Source: Nostoc sp. TH1S01 (lineage in GTDB: Bacteria; Cyanobacteriota; Cyanobacteriia; Cyanobacteriales; Nostocaceae). From it: a stretch of DNA of 64,000 nucleotides. Made by a program: the position numbers and the translations under genes. Below the pieces are notes generated by a model that was not told the DNA's origin, ran no database searches, and saw only the letters and a list, made by a program, of their open reading frames with translations. The stretch is taken from positions 1 to 64,000 of the forward strand of contig JAGKSW010000035.1 in NCBI GenBank assembly GCA_018993265.1, read 5' to 3'. Positions 17,741 through 26,751 of this stretch are shown here, piece by piece (within the stretch, counting starts at the first letter, position 1; every line of letters begins with the position of its first letter).

Positions 17741-18086
17741 AGCAAATGTATATAAATTTAACTTTAAAAATAACTCAAAAAATATCAATTATTACAAAAC
17801 ATTTTCAGGATAAATTTGTACTGATATCCATCATTAAATACCCTTGACAATAGCAATATTCCCGTCTTATCATTCCTGGTGGAATGGAAATTAGTGCTAT
17901 CATTCATTCTCAAAATTAAACAGTACCCAACACAAAGCGACAAATAAATAAATTACTCTCATTTGTATTTTTTCGTGCTGGTATATATGCAGATGAGATT
18001 GAGTTAATATTTATTTGTCTAGAAATCGGTTTTCAATTCGATAATATTGGGGCTAACTTTGGACAAGATGCTACCTCCTCCTCGTT

Positions 18087-19925
18087 ATGCAAATCTGCCA
18101 AAATCCCAATTGTTCAAATCCATTCAATGCTGACGGCAATAGATTTTGCATAAGTTGCGGACAAAGCAGTTTTGGTAAACTGCTGAGAAACCGTTACCGC
18201 GTCATCAGACTCTTAGGCGAAGGCGGATTTAGCAAAACTTACGCAGCCGAAGATGCAGATAGACTAGATGCACCTTGTGTTATTAAACAGTTCTTTCCGC
18301 AAATTCAAGGAACTGGACAACGTACTAAAGCAGCGGAATTCTTCAAAGAAGAGGCATTTCGACTGTATGAATTAGGAGAAAATCATAGCCAAATTCCGAG
18401 ATTATTGGCTTACTTTGCTCAAGGTTCTAGTTTATATTTAGTCCAAGAATTTATCCAAGGTAGAACACTTTTAGAAGAAGTTAAAGATGAACCTTTTAAT
18501 GAAGAAAAAATCCGGCAAATATTAACTGATTTATTACCAGTATTAGAATTTATCCATTCTTGTAATTTTGTGCATCGAGATATCAAGCCAGAAAACATTA
18601 TTCGGCGTGATAACGATAGCAAATTAGTATTAATTGACTTTGGTGGTGCAAAACAAGTCACTCAAACCAGCATAGCCAGACAAGCAACAGTAATTTACAC
18701 AATGGGTTACGCGCCGAGTGAGCAGATGGCTGGTTTTGCTTGTCCTGCTAGTGATTTATATGCTTTGGGTGTGACTTGTGTGCGGTTGCTCACTCAATGT
18801 TTACCCATCCAAGATGTTTACGGACAGATTAAAGATCCCCTTTATGATGCCATGAACGGTCAGTGGTTATGGCAGGAATATTTACAAGCACAAGGTATTT
18901 CGATTAGCGAAGACTTAAGAAATATTTTAGATAAATTATTGCAACATTTAGCAAGTGATAGATATCAATCAGCAACGGAAGTTTTGAATGATTTGAAATC
19001 TGCTAAAACAGTTATTATTGAACCACCAGTAACTCAACCGACATTACTCAAATTACCCACAGAACCAAAAATAATTCGACCATTACCGCCATTACAAACC
19101 TGTGAATTTGATGTAGTCACAATAGACACAGGCGGTAGAGAAGTTAACCGCGATCGCGCTACAGCCGAGTTTTTTGTGGAAGAATTAAGTAAAGGCGTAA
19201 CCTTAGAGATGGTAGCCATTCCTGGCGGCACATATCTCATGGGTTCACCCAACTTTGAAGGCGATGCAGACGAACGTCCCCAACATCGAGTAGCGATCGC
19301 ACCCTTTTTTATGGGTAAATATCCCATAACCCAAGCACAGTGGCGTGCTGTCACCGCCTTACCCAAAGTCAAACAAACCTTAAATCCCTATCCTTCTAAA
19401 TTTAAAGGGATGAATCGTCCCGTAGAAAATGTTTCTTGGCACGAAGCTGTAGAATTTTGCGTCAGACTCTCGCAAAAAACTGGACGAGAATATCGCCTCC
19501 CCAGTGAAGCCGAATGGGAATATGCTTGTCGCGCCGGAACCACCACATCCTTTCACTTTGGCGAAAAAATCACCACAGAATTAGTCAACTACAGCGACAG
19601 CGATACCTACATCATGGAAACCAAAACCAGATATCGCAAAGAAACCACCGATGTCGGCAGTTTTCAAATAGCCAACGCCTTTGGATTGTACGATATGCAC
19701 GGGTTAGTTTGGGAATGGTGCGCTGACCCTTGGCACAACAATTACCAAAGCGCACCGACAGACGGAAGAGTTTGGGAAGATGGCGGCGATATCCATCGGC
19801 GAGTATTGCGTGGTGGTTCTTGGAACTTCGGTGCGGAACTGTGTCGCAGCGCCAGCCGCAGCTGGAATGAATCAGACGGCGGTTTAAGAATTTGCGGTTT
19901 TCGTGTCGTCTTTTCTGTGGGATAG
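18087..19925 (+). CDS. Serine/threonine protein kinase fused to an FGE-sulfatase (CLec-fold) domain
   Basis: 612 residues in three parts. A zinc-ribbon-like N-terminus carries CQNPNCSNPF and RFCISCG. A Hanks-type kinase (about 30-310) shows LLGEGGFSKTY, the ATP lysine in CVIKQFF, the catalytic loop VHRDIKPENII, and LIDFGGAKQV in place of canonical DFG-AK, as usual for cyanobacterial kinases. The C-terminal formylglycine-generating-enzyme/C-type-lectin-like domain (about 380-612) has MVAIPGGTYLMGSP, RLPSEAEWEYACRAGT, WEWCADPWHN and RGGSWNFG...GFRVVF. The C-terminal domain probably binds a ligand or protein rather than oxidising Cys. Its last 40 codons are not enriched for NNY codons, unlike the relative at 48774. 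Confidence 0.88.
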   Translation: MQICQNPNCSNPFNADGNRFCISCGQSSFGKLLRNRYRVIRLLGEGGFSKTYAAEDADRLDAPCVIKQFFPQIQGTGQRTKAAEFFKEEAFRLYELGENHSQIPRLLAYFAQGSSLYLVQEFIQGRTLLEEVKDEPFNEEKIRQILTDLLPVLEFIHSCNFVHRDIKPENIIRRDNDSKLVLIDFGGAKQVTQTSIARQATVIYTMGYAPSEQMAGFACPASDLYALGVTCVRLLTQCLPIQDVYGQIKDPLYDAMNGQWLWQEYLQAQGISISEDLRNILDKLLQHLASDRYQSATEVLNDLKSAKTVIIEPPVTQPTLLKLPTEPKIIRPLPPLQTCEFDVVTIDTGGREVNRDRATAEFFVEELSKGVTLEMVAIPGGTYLMGSPNFEGDADERPQHRVAIAPFFMGKYPITQAQWRAVTALPKVKQTLNPYPSKFKGMNRPVENVSWHEAVEFCVRLSQKTGREYRLPSEAEWEYACRAGTTTSFHFGEKITTELVNYSDSDTYIMETKTRYRKETTDVGSFQIANAFGLYDMHGLVWEWCADPWHNNYQSAPTDGRVWEDGGDIHRRVLRGGSWNFGAELCRSASRSWNESDGGLRICGFRVVFSVG

Positions 19926-20164
19926 GACTGATGGCGCAAAAGCCTTTGAAAATCTTTAGTTATCAGTGTCCCTCACTTAAGGGGCAACTCTTGAAGAAGT
20001 CGAGGATCTGAGCCTAATTTCATTTACAAGAATTTTATAAACTTGCCGTATTTTCCCTGATTACACAAAGATTTTATCAATATTATAAATAGCAGTTCCG
20101 CAATCTTACGAATATAGTTTATTTGTTGGGTATATGCAGATGAAGTTTAGCAGCACCCAACGCA

Positions 20165-20743
20165 ATGCAGCGATCGCACCTTGCTAAAGCCGCCATGATA
20201 GTTTTCCTTTCCCTTGGTAGTTTAGGGATTGTGGGCGGAAGTTTTTTAATCCGTAAAGCCTTTAGTAGTACTACTGAATCGGGAATTATTACTAATACAG
20301 CCCGTTACAGTGAAATCCGCAATCAACTATGGGCAAGTCCCGCCGATATTCAGCATTTTCCCCGCGCAATTTCTGCCAATTCCCCAGATGTGCGAATTGC
20401 ATATTCTCCAGGGGTTGCCCAAGCTAGTAGTTTTTTCCAAGTGCGAGAAAAACAATCTCCCGCCCAAATTCAAAAATTACTGGCACAATACCAAAAACTA
20501 GCTACGCATAAATACTTAGGTGGCGATACCAATGTCCACTCCAACCTTCCTAATGGTGTTCCCACTACCTTTTTCTACACTAGTGATGCTGAGAGAGAAT
20601 CTTTTCCGCCTTCTTATGAAATTTTAGTATTGAATGCCAAAGATAAAGGTACTCCGGGATTTAAGTGGAATCACGGTGATAGTTACGGCGTAGCTATTGA
20701 TAGTGCAGCTTCGGAAATTGTTTATTGGGCTGAAAAATGGTAA
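20165..20743 (+). CDS. Hypothetical protein with N-terminal membrane anchor
   Basis: 192 residues. Residues about 8-27 (AKAAMIVFLSLGSLGIVGGSFLI) form a signal anchor; the remainder is soluble and probably periplasmic, with a central helical stretch SPAQIQKLLAQYQKLATHKY and a C-terminal strand-rich part (SYEILVLNAKDKGTPGFKWNHGDSYGVAID). I do not recognise the family. It ends 7 bp before the LOG-type gene, so the two probably form an operon. The start ATG lies inside a HIP1-rich stretch, with no clear ribosome binding site. Confidence 0.65.
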   Translation: MQRSHLAKAAMIVFLSLGSLGIVGGSFLIRKAFSSTTESGIITNTARYSEIRNQLWASPADIQHFPRAISANSPDVRIAYSPGVAQASSFFQVREKQSPAQIQKLLAQYQKLATHKYLGGDTNVHSNLPNGVPTTFFYTSDAERESFPPSYEILVLNAKDKGTPGFKWNHGDSYGVAIDSAASEIVYWAEKW

Positions 20744-20749
20744 GCCTGA

Positions 20750-21238
20750 ATGCGGAAAATAATAATTGGGGTAATGGGGCCGGGAGAGAAGGCGACAACC
20801 AATGATTTACAAAATGCTTATGAATTAGGTCAACTCATCGCCCAACAAGGATGGATTTTGTTGACAGGTGGGCGAAATGTGGGAGTGATGGAAGCCGCGA
20901 ATCAAGGTGCAAAGTCTGCTGATGGGTTAACTTTAGGGATTCTTCCTAGTAGTCAACCAGATGGTATTTCGGAAGCGGTAGATATTGCAATTTTCACAGA
21001 CATGGGAAATGCACGCAATAACATCAATGTTCTTTCTAGCCATGTAGTGATTGCTTGTGGTATGGGTGCAGGAACTGCTTCTGAAATTGCCTTAGCGTTG
21101 AAAGCGAATAAACCAGTTATTTTGTTAAATGATGATAGAGAAAGTCAGAATTTCTTTCAGAAATTATCACTAAACAACGTTTATATTGTCGATACTGCTT
21201 TAGATGCGATCGCTACTATCCATAAATATTTACTCTAG
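20750..21238 (+). CDS. LOG-like Rossmann protein (TIGR00725 type)
   Basis: A 162-residue nucleotide-binding Rossmann protein. IIIGVMGPGEKAT begins the fold; LLTGGRNVGVMEAANQGAKSADGLTLGILP and the closing GMGAGTASEIALALKANKPVILL match the TIGR00725 branch of the SLOG/lysine-decarboxylase-like superfamily. The classic cytokinin-activating LOG motif PGGxGTxxE is here GMGAGTASE. The exact reaction is unknown; nucleotide or nucleotide-derivative hydrolysis is the family precedent. Follows the anchored protein gene by 6 bp. Confidence 0.75.
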   Translation: MRKIIIGVMGPGEKATTNDLQNAYELGQLIAQQGWILLTGGRNVGVMEAANQGAKSADGLTLGILPSSQPDGISEAVDIAIFTDMGNARNNINVLSSHVVIACGMGAGTASEIALALKANKPVILLNDDRESQNFFQKLSLNNVYIVDTALDAIATIHKYLL

Positions 21239-21261
21239 CGTTTTAGAGTTATATATTCTAT

Positions 21262-22281
21262 CTAAGATACAGCTTTCAGCGGCGAGAAATCAGCGTATTC
21301 CCAACTTACCACTTGGTTACGTCCTAAAGTTTTTGCCTTCAACAAGCATTGATCAGCACGATGGAGTAAGCTATAACCTTTATCATCATCATCTGCTTGC
21401 AGACTAGCAACACCTAAGCTAATGGTAATTGGAATAGTTAGTTCTTTACTAATGGCAAATGGTTGTTCTGCAACTATGCGATTTAAGCGTTCTGCGACTA
21501 TAACAGCTTCTTCACCCGTGGTATTACTCAACACAACTACAAATTCTTCACCCCCATAACGAAATGGCGTATCTTTTGAGCGAAGATTGTGCCGTAGGCG
21601 ATAGGCTAATAATTGTAAGAGGCGATCGCCAACTAAATGCCCATAAGTATCGTTAACTTTTTTAAAATAATCGATATCTAGAATAATCAAACTCAAAGAA
21701 TTACTTTGAGTCCGAGCTTTTTTCACCTGTCGAGGTAAATCCCATTCCATCGCCCGACGATTACTAATTTCTGTTAAAGAATCTGCTAAAGCGATCGCAG
21801 ATAATAAATCATTTGTCCGCATCAGTTCCCGGTATTTTTGGGCTTTCCGTAAACCAACACTTAATTGAGATAGTATTATCTGATTATGGGCAGCTACGCT
21901 TGCTGGATTCTTTTCGATTATTTCATCCGTTAGCTGCCAAATATAAGCATCTGCACCTTGTCTAAGGGCAGTAGCTGTCATTTCCCATTCCCAACACAAA
22001 TCCTGCTCACTTTTAGCAGCTAACTGATAGGAACGATCCTCGAAAAGGATACAATACAACCAAGATAGTTGGGTTTGGTTCTTCAACCAACCACAAAGTT
22101 CTATACTTCCATCCAAACTTGCTTGTATAAATATGACATCAGGCGGTGCATTTTCCAGTTGAGAAATTGCCTGATGGAAATCAGTAATAACTTCTAAACT
22201 AAAAGCGGTTGCATCCAGGATCTGATCAGGAAGTTTTGCAACAAATTTTTTACTTCCAAAGACCAGAATTGAAATATTCAT
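21262..22281 (-). CDS. Diguanylate cyclase with receiver-like N-terminus
   Basis: 339 residues. The C-terminal GGDEF domain (about 165-330) has an intact active-site GGEEF in FRYGGEEFVVVLSN and an upstream inhibitory-site RxxD (RSKD, five residues before GGEEF), so it should make c-di-GMP with product feedback. ADSLTEISNRRAMEWDL is the usual entry strand. The N-terminal 130 residues (ISILVFGSKKFVAKLPDQIL..., DVIFIQASLDGSIELCGWL) resemble a degenerate receiver domain lacking an obvious phospho-acceptor Asp context. Convergent with the LOG-like gene, with 23 bp between stops. Confidence 0.88.
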   Translation of the reverse strand: MNISILVFGSKKFVAKLPDQILDATAFSLEVITDFHQAISQLENAPPDVIFIQASLDGSIELCGWLKNQTQLSWLYCILFEDRSYQLAAKSEQDLCWEWEMTATALRQGADAYIWQLTDEIIEKNPASVAAHNQIILSQLSVGLRKAQKYRELMRTNDLLSAIALADSLTEISNRRAMEWDLPRQVKKARTQSNSLSLIILDIDYFKKVNDTYGHLVGDRLLQLLAYRLRHNLRSKDTPFRYGGEEFVVVLSNTTGEEAVIVAERLNRIVAEQPFAISKELTIPITISLGVASLQADDDDKGYSLLHRADQCLLKAKTLGRNQVVSWEYADFSPLKAVS

Positions 22282-22887
22282 TTTTGTGGTATCTGCCTTA
22301 TTTCAACCTACAAATTTTTGTTAACTTTTCCCATAGTGAACCTATCAGTATTTTTATTATTGATAGATTTTCCTCTAATTGATAGTCATAACCTTAAAAT
22401 CACTATACCCTGATAATTTTAATATCATCTTAATACATAACTTTGAATCCAATCGGTGAACTCTCTAGTTATAATAATTACTTTCCGTCTTTATCCTTTT
22501 TTTTTAAAACAGTAGAAACACTGAACTTATATTTACTTGTAATAGGATAAATATAGCTTAAAAATTTTGGTTGTATATAAGTGTAAACACAATAAAATAG
22601 TTTGGTTTTTGTTTGGGAGAACTTTATTTTATTTTGCTGAATTAAATTTTAAAAAAAGATAAATTATGGCTTTTGTACGTAAAAGCCGAGATGCTAAATA
22701 ACTCAAAAAAATGCTATGCACTTTTTATCAGTAAAGATTCGTTAATGAATAAAGCCTAGTTATACAAATGAATTCAACTAGGCTTGATTATGCCAATTTT
22801 TTTGTGGAATAGGTAAATGTACGAAAGTAAAATATTTAGAGCTAGAACAAGCTAATCTAAAAACTTCGTAAAGCATTTATGAAGTAA
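22282..22887. other. AT-rich intergenic region
   Basis: About 600 bp without a supported gene. It should hold the promoter of the diguanylate cyclase on its left side. The inverted arms aagcctagtt (22752-22761) and aactaggctt (22776-22785) form a 10-bp stem about 100 bp past the end of the copper-chaperone gene and may terminate it. Small frames here are short and uncharacteristic. Confidence 0.4.
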
Positions 22888-23088
22888 TCAATAACCTTCA
22901 ATGTTGTATCCAGAAGCGACAATTACCTGTTTGATAGACTCTTCCGATGCTGCGGATTCCACGGTAACAGTTTTGTCTTGAACATTAACATCTACTTTGG
23001 CATCAGGTTCCATAACATGAATAGATTCGGTAATTTTTTCCGCACAGCCTTCACAAGTAATGTTGGGAACTTTTAATTTTAGTGCCAT
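22888..23088 (-). CDS. Heavy-metal-associated domain protein (copper-chaperone-like)
   Basis: A complete HMA fold in 66 residues: beta strand LKLKVPNI, metal loop TCEGCAEKI (the CxxC pair), helix, then strand KVDVNVQDKTVTVES and closing helix EESIKQVIVASGYNIEGY. Such proteins carry Cu(I), or sometimes other soft metals, to P-type ATPases in the cytosol. The usual Met before the first Cys (MxCxxC) is Ile-Thr here. No ATPase gene is adjacent. The ATG is preceded by AGAGGTAA. Confidence 0.85.
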   Translation of the reverse strand: MALKLKVPNITCEGCAEKITESIHVMEPDAKVDVNVQDKTVTVESAASEESIKQVIVASGYNIEGY

Positions 23089-23412
23089 TACTTACCTCTT
23101 TTCATATTTGCTTTACCAAGAAATTTTATTTTGGCGTTGGGAACGCACACATCTAGCTAGAGTAAGGTAGTAACATTACTTATATAGGCGTAGGCGATCG
23201 CTGGATAAATATCTCTCTAAGTAAAACTTCCTAGCAGCAAACCGAAACAAAATGCAAAAATAAGGCTAGAGGTTAGGGGCTAGAGGCTAGAGGCTAGAAT
23301 GATGTTTATAATTTCTGTTTGCATCAGTGTCTAGCTGAAAAGTACTGATTTCTTTCTAAAAATACTAGTCCCTAGTCCCTAGTCCCTAATCATTCTTTTT
23401 TGTTTTTCATCC
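23089..23412. other. Divergent intergenic region with heptameric repeats
   Basis: Lies between the divergent HMA and alaS genes. About 23262-23299 is a run of ggctagaggttaggggctagagg-type heptamers and 23362-23395 a run of agtccctagtccctagtccct, the two inversely related types seen elsewhere in the window. No gene is visible. Confidence 0.5.
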
Positions 23413-26055
23413 ATGTCTTCTAATCCCCAGTACCGCAGCGGTAACGAAATTCGCACCTTATTTCTTGACTTCTACGCCCAACGGGAACACCAAATTCTGC
23501 CCAGTGCTTCCCTCGTACCGGAAGATCCAACCGTGCTGCTGACAATCGCGGGGATGTTACCATTTAAGCCGATATTCCTGGGACAGCGCACACCCGAATT
23601 TAAAAGAGCAACCACATCACAAAAATGTATTCGTACCAACGATATCGAAAACGTCGGACGCACCAAACGCCATCACACGTTTTTTGAGATGTTGGGTAAC
23701 TTTAGCTTTGGTGATTATTTTAAAGAACAAGCGATCGCTTGGGGTTGGGAAATTTCCACACAAGTTTTTGGCTTTTCTCCCCAAAACCTCGTCGTCAGCG
23801 TCTTTGAAGAAGATGACGAAGCATATAATATCTGGCGCGACAAAATTGGTGTATCCGAAGCCAGAATTAAACGGATGGGTGCAGATGATAACTTTTGGGC
23901 TTCTGGCCCCACTGGCCCTTGCGGCCCTTGTTCGGAAATTTATTACGACTTCCACCCCGAACGCGGCGACGATAATATTGATTTAGAAGATGACACTCGG
24001 TTTATCGAGTTTTATAACTTGGTATTCATGCAGTACAACCGGGATGCAGCCGGGAATTTAACACCACTGCAAAATAAGAATATCGATACTGGTATGGGTT
24101 TGGAGAGAATGGCGCAAATTCTCCAAAAAGTGCCGAATAACTACGAAACAGATTTGATTTTCCCGATTATTAAAACCGCCGCCCAAATTGCTGGCATTGA
24201 TTATCATACAAGCGATGAGAAAATCAAAGTCTCTTTAAAAGTCATTGGGGATCATGTACGCGCAGTGGTTCACATGATTGCTGATGAAATTCGCGCCTCC
24301 AACGTAGGACGGGGTTATGTGTTGCGGCGATTAATTCGGCGGGTGGTGCGTCACGGTCGATTACTTGGCATTTCTGGGAATTTTATCAACCAAGTTGCGG
24401 AAACTGCAATCGCCCTGGCTGAATCAGCTTACCCCAATGTCCGCCAACGGGAAGCAGCCATCAAAGCCGAATTAGAAAGGGAAGAATCCAACTTCCTCAA
24501 AACTCTCGATAGAGGCGAGAAGCTTCTCGAAGATATTATCCAACAAGTCAAACAGCAAGGGCAAACCCAAATTAGTGGTGAAAGCGCCTTCACCCTGTAC
24601 GATACCTACGGCTTCCCCCTAGAACTCACCCAAGAAATCGCCGAGGAAAACAACCTCACCGTTGATGAAGCCGGATTTAACACCGAAATGCAAAAGCAGG
24701 TGGAACGTGCGAAAGCCGCCCACGAAACTATCGATTTAACTGTACAAGGTTCCCTCGACAAACTTGCAGAACATATCCACGCCACGGAATTTTTAGGTTA
24801 TACCCAAGCTGCGGCGACGGCGAAAGTGGAAGTTTTACTAGTCAATGGTGTCGCCGAAGAAGCAGCCGAAGCCGGGACAGAGGTACAAATCGTCCTCAAC
24901 CAAACCCCATTTTATGCGGAATCTGGGGGACAAATTGGCGATCGCGGTTATATCTCTGGCGATGGTATTGTGGTGCGAGTGGAAGATGTGAAGAAAGAAT
25001 CTGATTTCTTCGTCCACTTCGGACGCATCGAACGCGGAACACTGCGGGTTGGCGATACCGTTACCGCCCAAATTGATTCTGCTTGTCGTCGTCGCGCCCA
25101 AGCTAACCACACCGCCACCCACTTATTGCAAGCGGCGTTAAAGAAAATTGTCGATGAGGGAATCTCTCAAGCTGGTTCACTCGTTTCCTTTGACAGATTG
25201 CGCTTTGACTTCAACTGTCCCCGCGCTTTAACTGTTGAGGAAGTCCAGCAAGTTGAAGAACAGGTAAACACTTGGATTTCCGAGGCGCACTCCGCCAAAA
25301 TTGAAGTATTACCCTTAGCCGAAGCCAAAGCTAGAGGTGCGGTGGCGATGTTTGGGGAAAAATACGGAGAAGAAGTCCGCGTGATTGATTTTCCTAGTGT
25401 GTCGATGGAATTGTGCGGCGGGACACACGTAAGTAATACTGCGGAGATTGGCGTATTTAAGATTATCTCTGAGGCGGGTGTTGCTTCTGGAGTACGGCGG
25501 ATTGAAGCGGTTTCCGGCCCGGCGATTTTAGATTACCTCAACGTCAGGGATAAAGTAGTCAAAGATTTAAGCGATCGCTTTAAAGTTAAACCCGAAGAAC
25601 TACCAGACAGAATCACAACACTACAAACCGAACTGCGAACCGCCGAGAAGCAACTAGAAACGCTAAAAGGACAACTAGCGATCGCTAAATCAGACAGCTT
25701 GCTAGACACAGCCCAAACCGTAGGCGACCATAAAATTATTGTTGCCCAACTCGAAGGCGTTGACCCCGAATCCTTAAAAACTGCGGCGGAACGTTTACTA
25801 CAAAAAATCGGTAACGGTGCAGTCGTACTCGGTTCCGTTCCCGAAGCTGGTAAAGTCAGCATAGTTGCAGCCTTCAGCCCAGAGGTGAACAAGAAAGGTT
25901 TGCAAGCTGGAAAATTTGTGGGTGCGATCGCTAAAATCTGCGGTGGCGGCGGCGGCGGTAGACCAAACCTCGCCCAAGCCGGCGGCCGCGACGACAGTAA
26001 ATTACCACAGGCTTTGGAACAAGCGCAGAGTGATCTAAAGTCTGCCTTGGGTTAA
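23413..26055 (+). CDS. alaS: Alanine--tRNA ligase
   Basis: Charges tRNA-Ala in the cytosol. The 880-residue protein is full length. The class II catalytic core occupies about 1-450, including [19 protein letters not shown] and the [19 protein letters not shown] loop. The editing domain has the zinc ligands [11 protein letters not shown] and [13 protein letters not shown]. The C-terminal C-Ala domain has a coiled stretch ([19 protein letters not shown]) and ends with the glycine-rich [17 protein letters not shown] strong terminator follows at 26075. Confidence 0.98.
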   Translation: MSSNPQYRSGNEIRTLFLDFYAQREHQILPSASLVPEDPTVLLTIAGMLPFKPIFLGQRTPEFKRATTSQKCIRTNDIENVGRTKRHHTFFEMLGNFSFGDYFKEQAIAWGWEISTQVFGFSPQNLVVSVFEEDDEAYNIWRDKIGVSEARIKRMGADDNFWASGPTGPCGPCSEIYYDFHPERGDDNIDLEDDTRFIEFYNLVFMQYNRDAAGNLTPLQNKNIDTGMGLERMAQILQKVPNNYETDLIFPIIKTAAQIAGIDYHTSDEKIKVSLKVIGDHVRAVVHMIADEIRASNVGRGYVLRRLIRRVVRHGRLLGISGNFINQVAETAIALAESAYPNVRQREAAIKAELEREESNFLKTLDRGEKLLEDIIQQVKQQGQTQISGESAFTLYDTYGFPLELTQEIAEENNLTVDEAGFNTEMQKQVERAKAAHETIDLTVQGSLDKLAEHIHATEFLGYTQAAATAKVEVLLVNGVAEEAAEAGTEVQIVLNQTPFYAESGGQIGDRGYISGDGIVVRVEDVKKESDFFVHFGRIERGTLRVGDTVTAQIDSACRRRAQANHTATHLLQAALKKIVDEGISQAGSLVSFDRLRFDFNCPRALTVEEVQQVEEQVNTWISEAHSAKIEVLPLAEAKARGAVAMFGEKYGEEVRVIDFPSVSMELCGGTHVSNTAEIGVFKIISEAGVASGVRRIEAVSGPAILDYLNVRDKVVKDLSDRFKVKPEELPDRITTLQTELRTAEKQLETLKGQLAIAKSDSLLDTAQTVGDHKIIVAQLEGVDPESLKTAAERLLQKIGNGAVVLGSVPEAGKVSIVAAFSPEVNKKGLQAGKFVGAIAKICGGGGGGRPNLAQAGGRDDSKLPQALEQAQSDLKSALG

Positions 26056-26074
26056 CTATTTTCTAGCTAGGAAC

Positions 26075-26108
26075 AAGGAGGAAATCTGTCGCTAGTTTTC
26101 CTCCTTTT
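26075..26108 (+). terminator. Terminator after alaS
   Basis: Arms aaggaggaaa (26075-26084) and tttcctcctt (26097-26106) pair perfectly over 10 bp with a 12-base loop. T residues flank the right arm. Confidence 0.75.
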
Positions 26109-26147
26109 CATTAGATTTTTTATAAATTACTTTTAGATAATTAATAA

Positions 26148-26702
26148 TTATCTTCCTTTTCCAAAATCTGCGTATATTATAATTTCTACACCCAAAAATA
26201 TTAATAGTCCCAATTCAATCCAACAAAGAATTTGAATAATGCCAAGGGGTTGTGGTACTAAAATCCAAAATGCTATCAATCCAATTATTCCAGAAAATAC
26301 AAAAGTAATTTGGTCAATAATTTGCTGCTCTATTTTGCGTCGTTTACGTCGCTGATCGTTTCTATGAGCAATTTCCCAACCAAAGATAGACTCGATATCA
26401 TTATTAGCCGTCTCTTTCTTAATTTTTTCTACCAATGTTAGGCGAATATACTTACCAATAGCCGTAATTTTTTCATCATTTACCAAATAATTCCAACCGA
26501 GAATTAGACAAACCCAAGGGATAACAAGAAGTGCATAATAATTAGCTTTATTGGAAACTGCGAAAGAGATGATTGCGCCCAACACACCAAGTGTGACATA
26601 AAGCAGATTGTCACGGAAGGCAATTCGTTGCGTTTGCTCATCCTTGAGTTTTTCATATTCTTTGAGATACACTTCTAAGATTTGCTGATTATCATCACTC
26701 AT
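26148..26702 (-). CDS. Four-helix membrane protein next to a SNF2-phosphorylase gene
   Basis: 184 residues from the ATG at 26702 (a longer frame from 26738 adds 12 unlikely residues). Predicted helices: LLYVTLGVLGAIISFAVSN, YYALLVIPWVCLILGWNYLV, ITFVFSGIIGLIAFWILVP and IIQILCWIELGLLIFLGVEIII. Between helices 2 and 3 is a basic cytosolic loop containing HRNDQRRKRRKIEQQ. I do not recognise a named family. It starts 49 bp after the stop of the SNF2-phosphorylase gene on the same strand, so the two probably form an operon. In conflict systems, small multi-helix membrane proteins often serve as membrane-disrupting effectors; that role here is inference. Confidence 0.65.
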   Translation of the reverse strand: MSDDNQQILEVYLKEYEKLKDEQTQRIAFRDNLLYVTLGVLGAIISFAVSNKANYYALLVIPWVCLILGWNYLVNDEKITAIGKYIRLTLVEKIKKETANNDIESIFGWEIAHRNDQRRKRRKIEQQIIDQITFVFSGIIGLIAFWILVPQPLGIIQILCWIELGLLIFLGVEIIIYADFGKGR

Positions 26703-26751
26703 GGTGTGTTCCTGGTAGTCAAAGTGAAGAATATACAAATAAATTTAAAAG

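Noticed and set aside
19808-19922. C-terminus of the kinase-FGE gene as a second DGR variable repeat
   Set aside because: Codons at the ligand-loop positions are mixed (GCG, GAA, CTG, TCA, TTA, AGA), lacking the NNY pattern, and no avd fragment follows.
25938-25965. GGC-rich run in alaS as a microsatellite or frameshift site
   Set aside because: It encodes the normal glycine-rich segment of the C-Ala domain, and the frame continues correctly to the stop.
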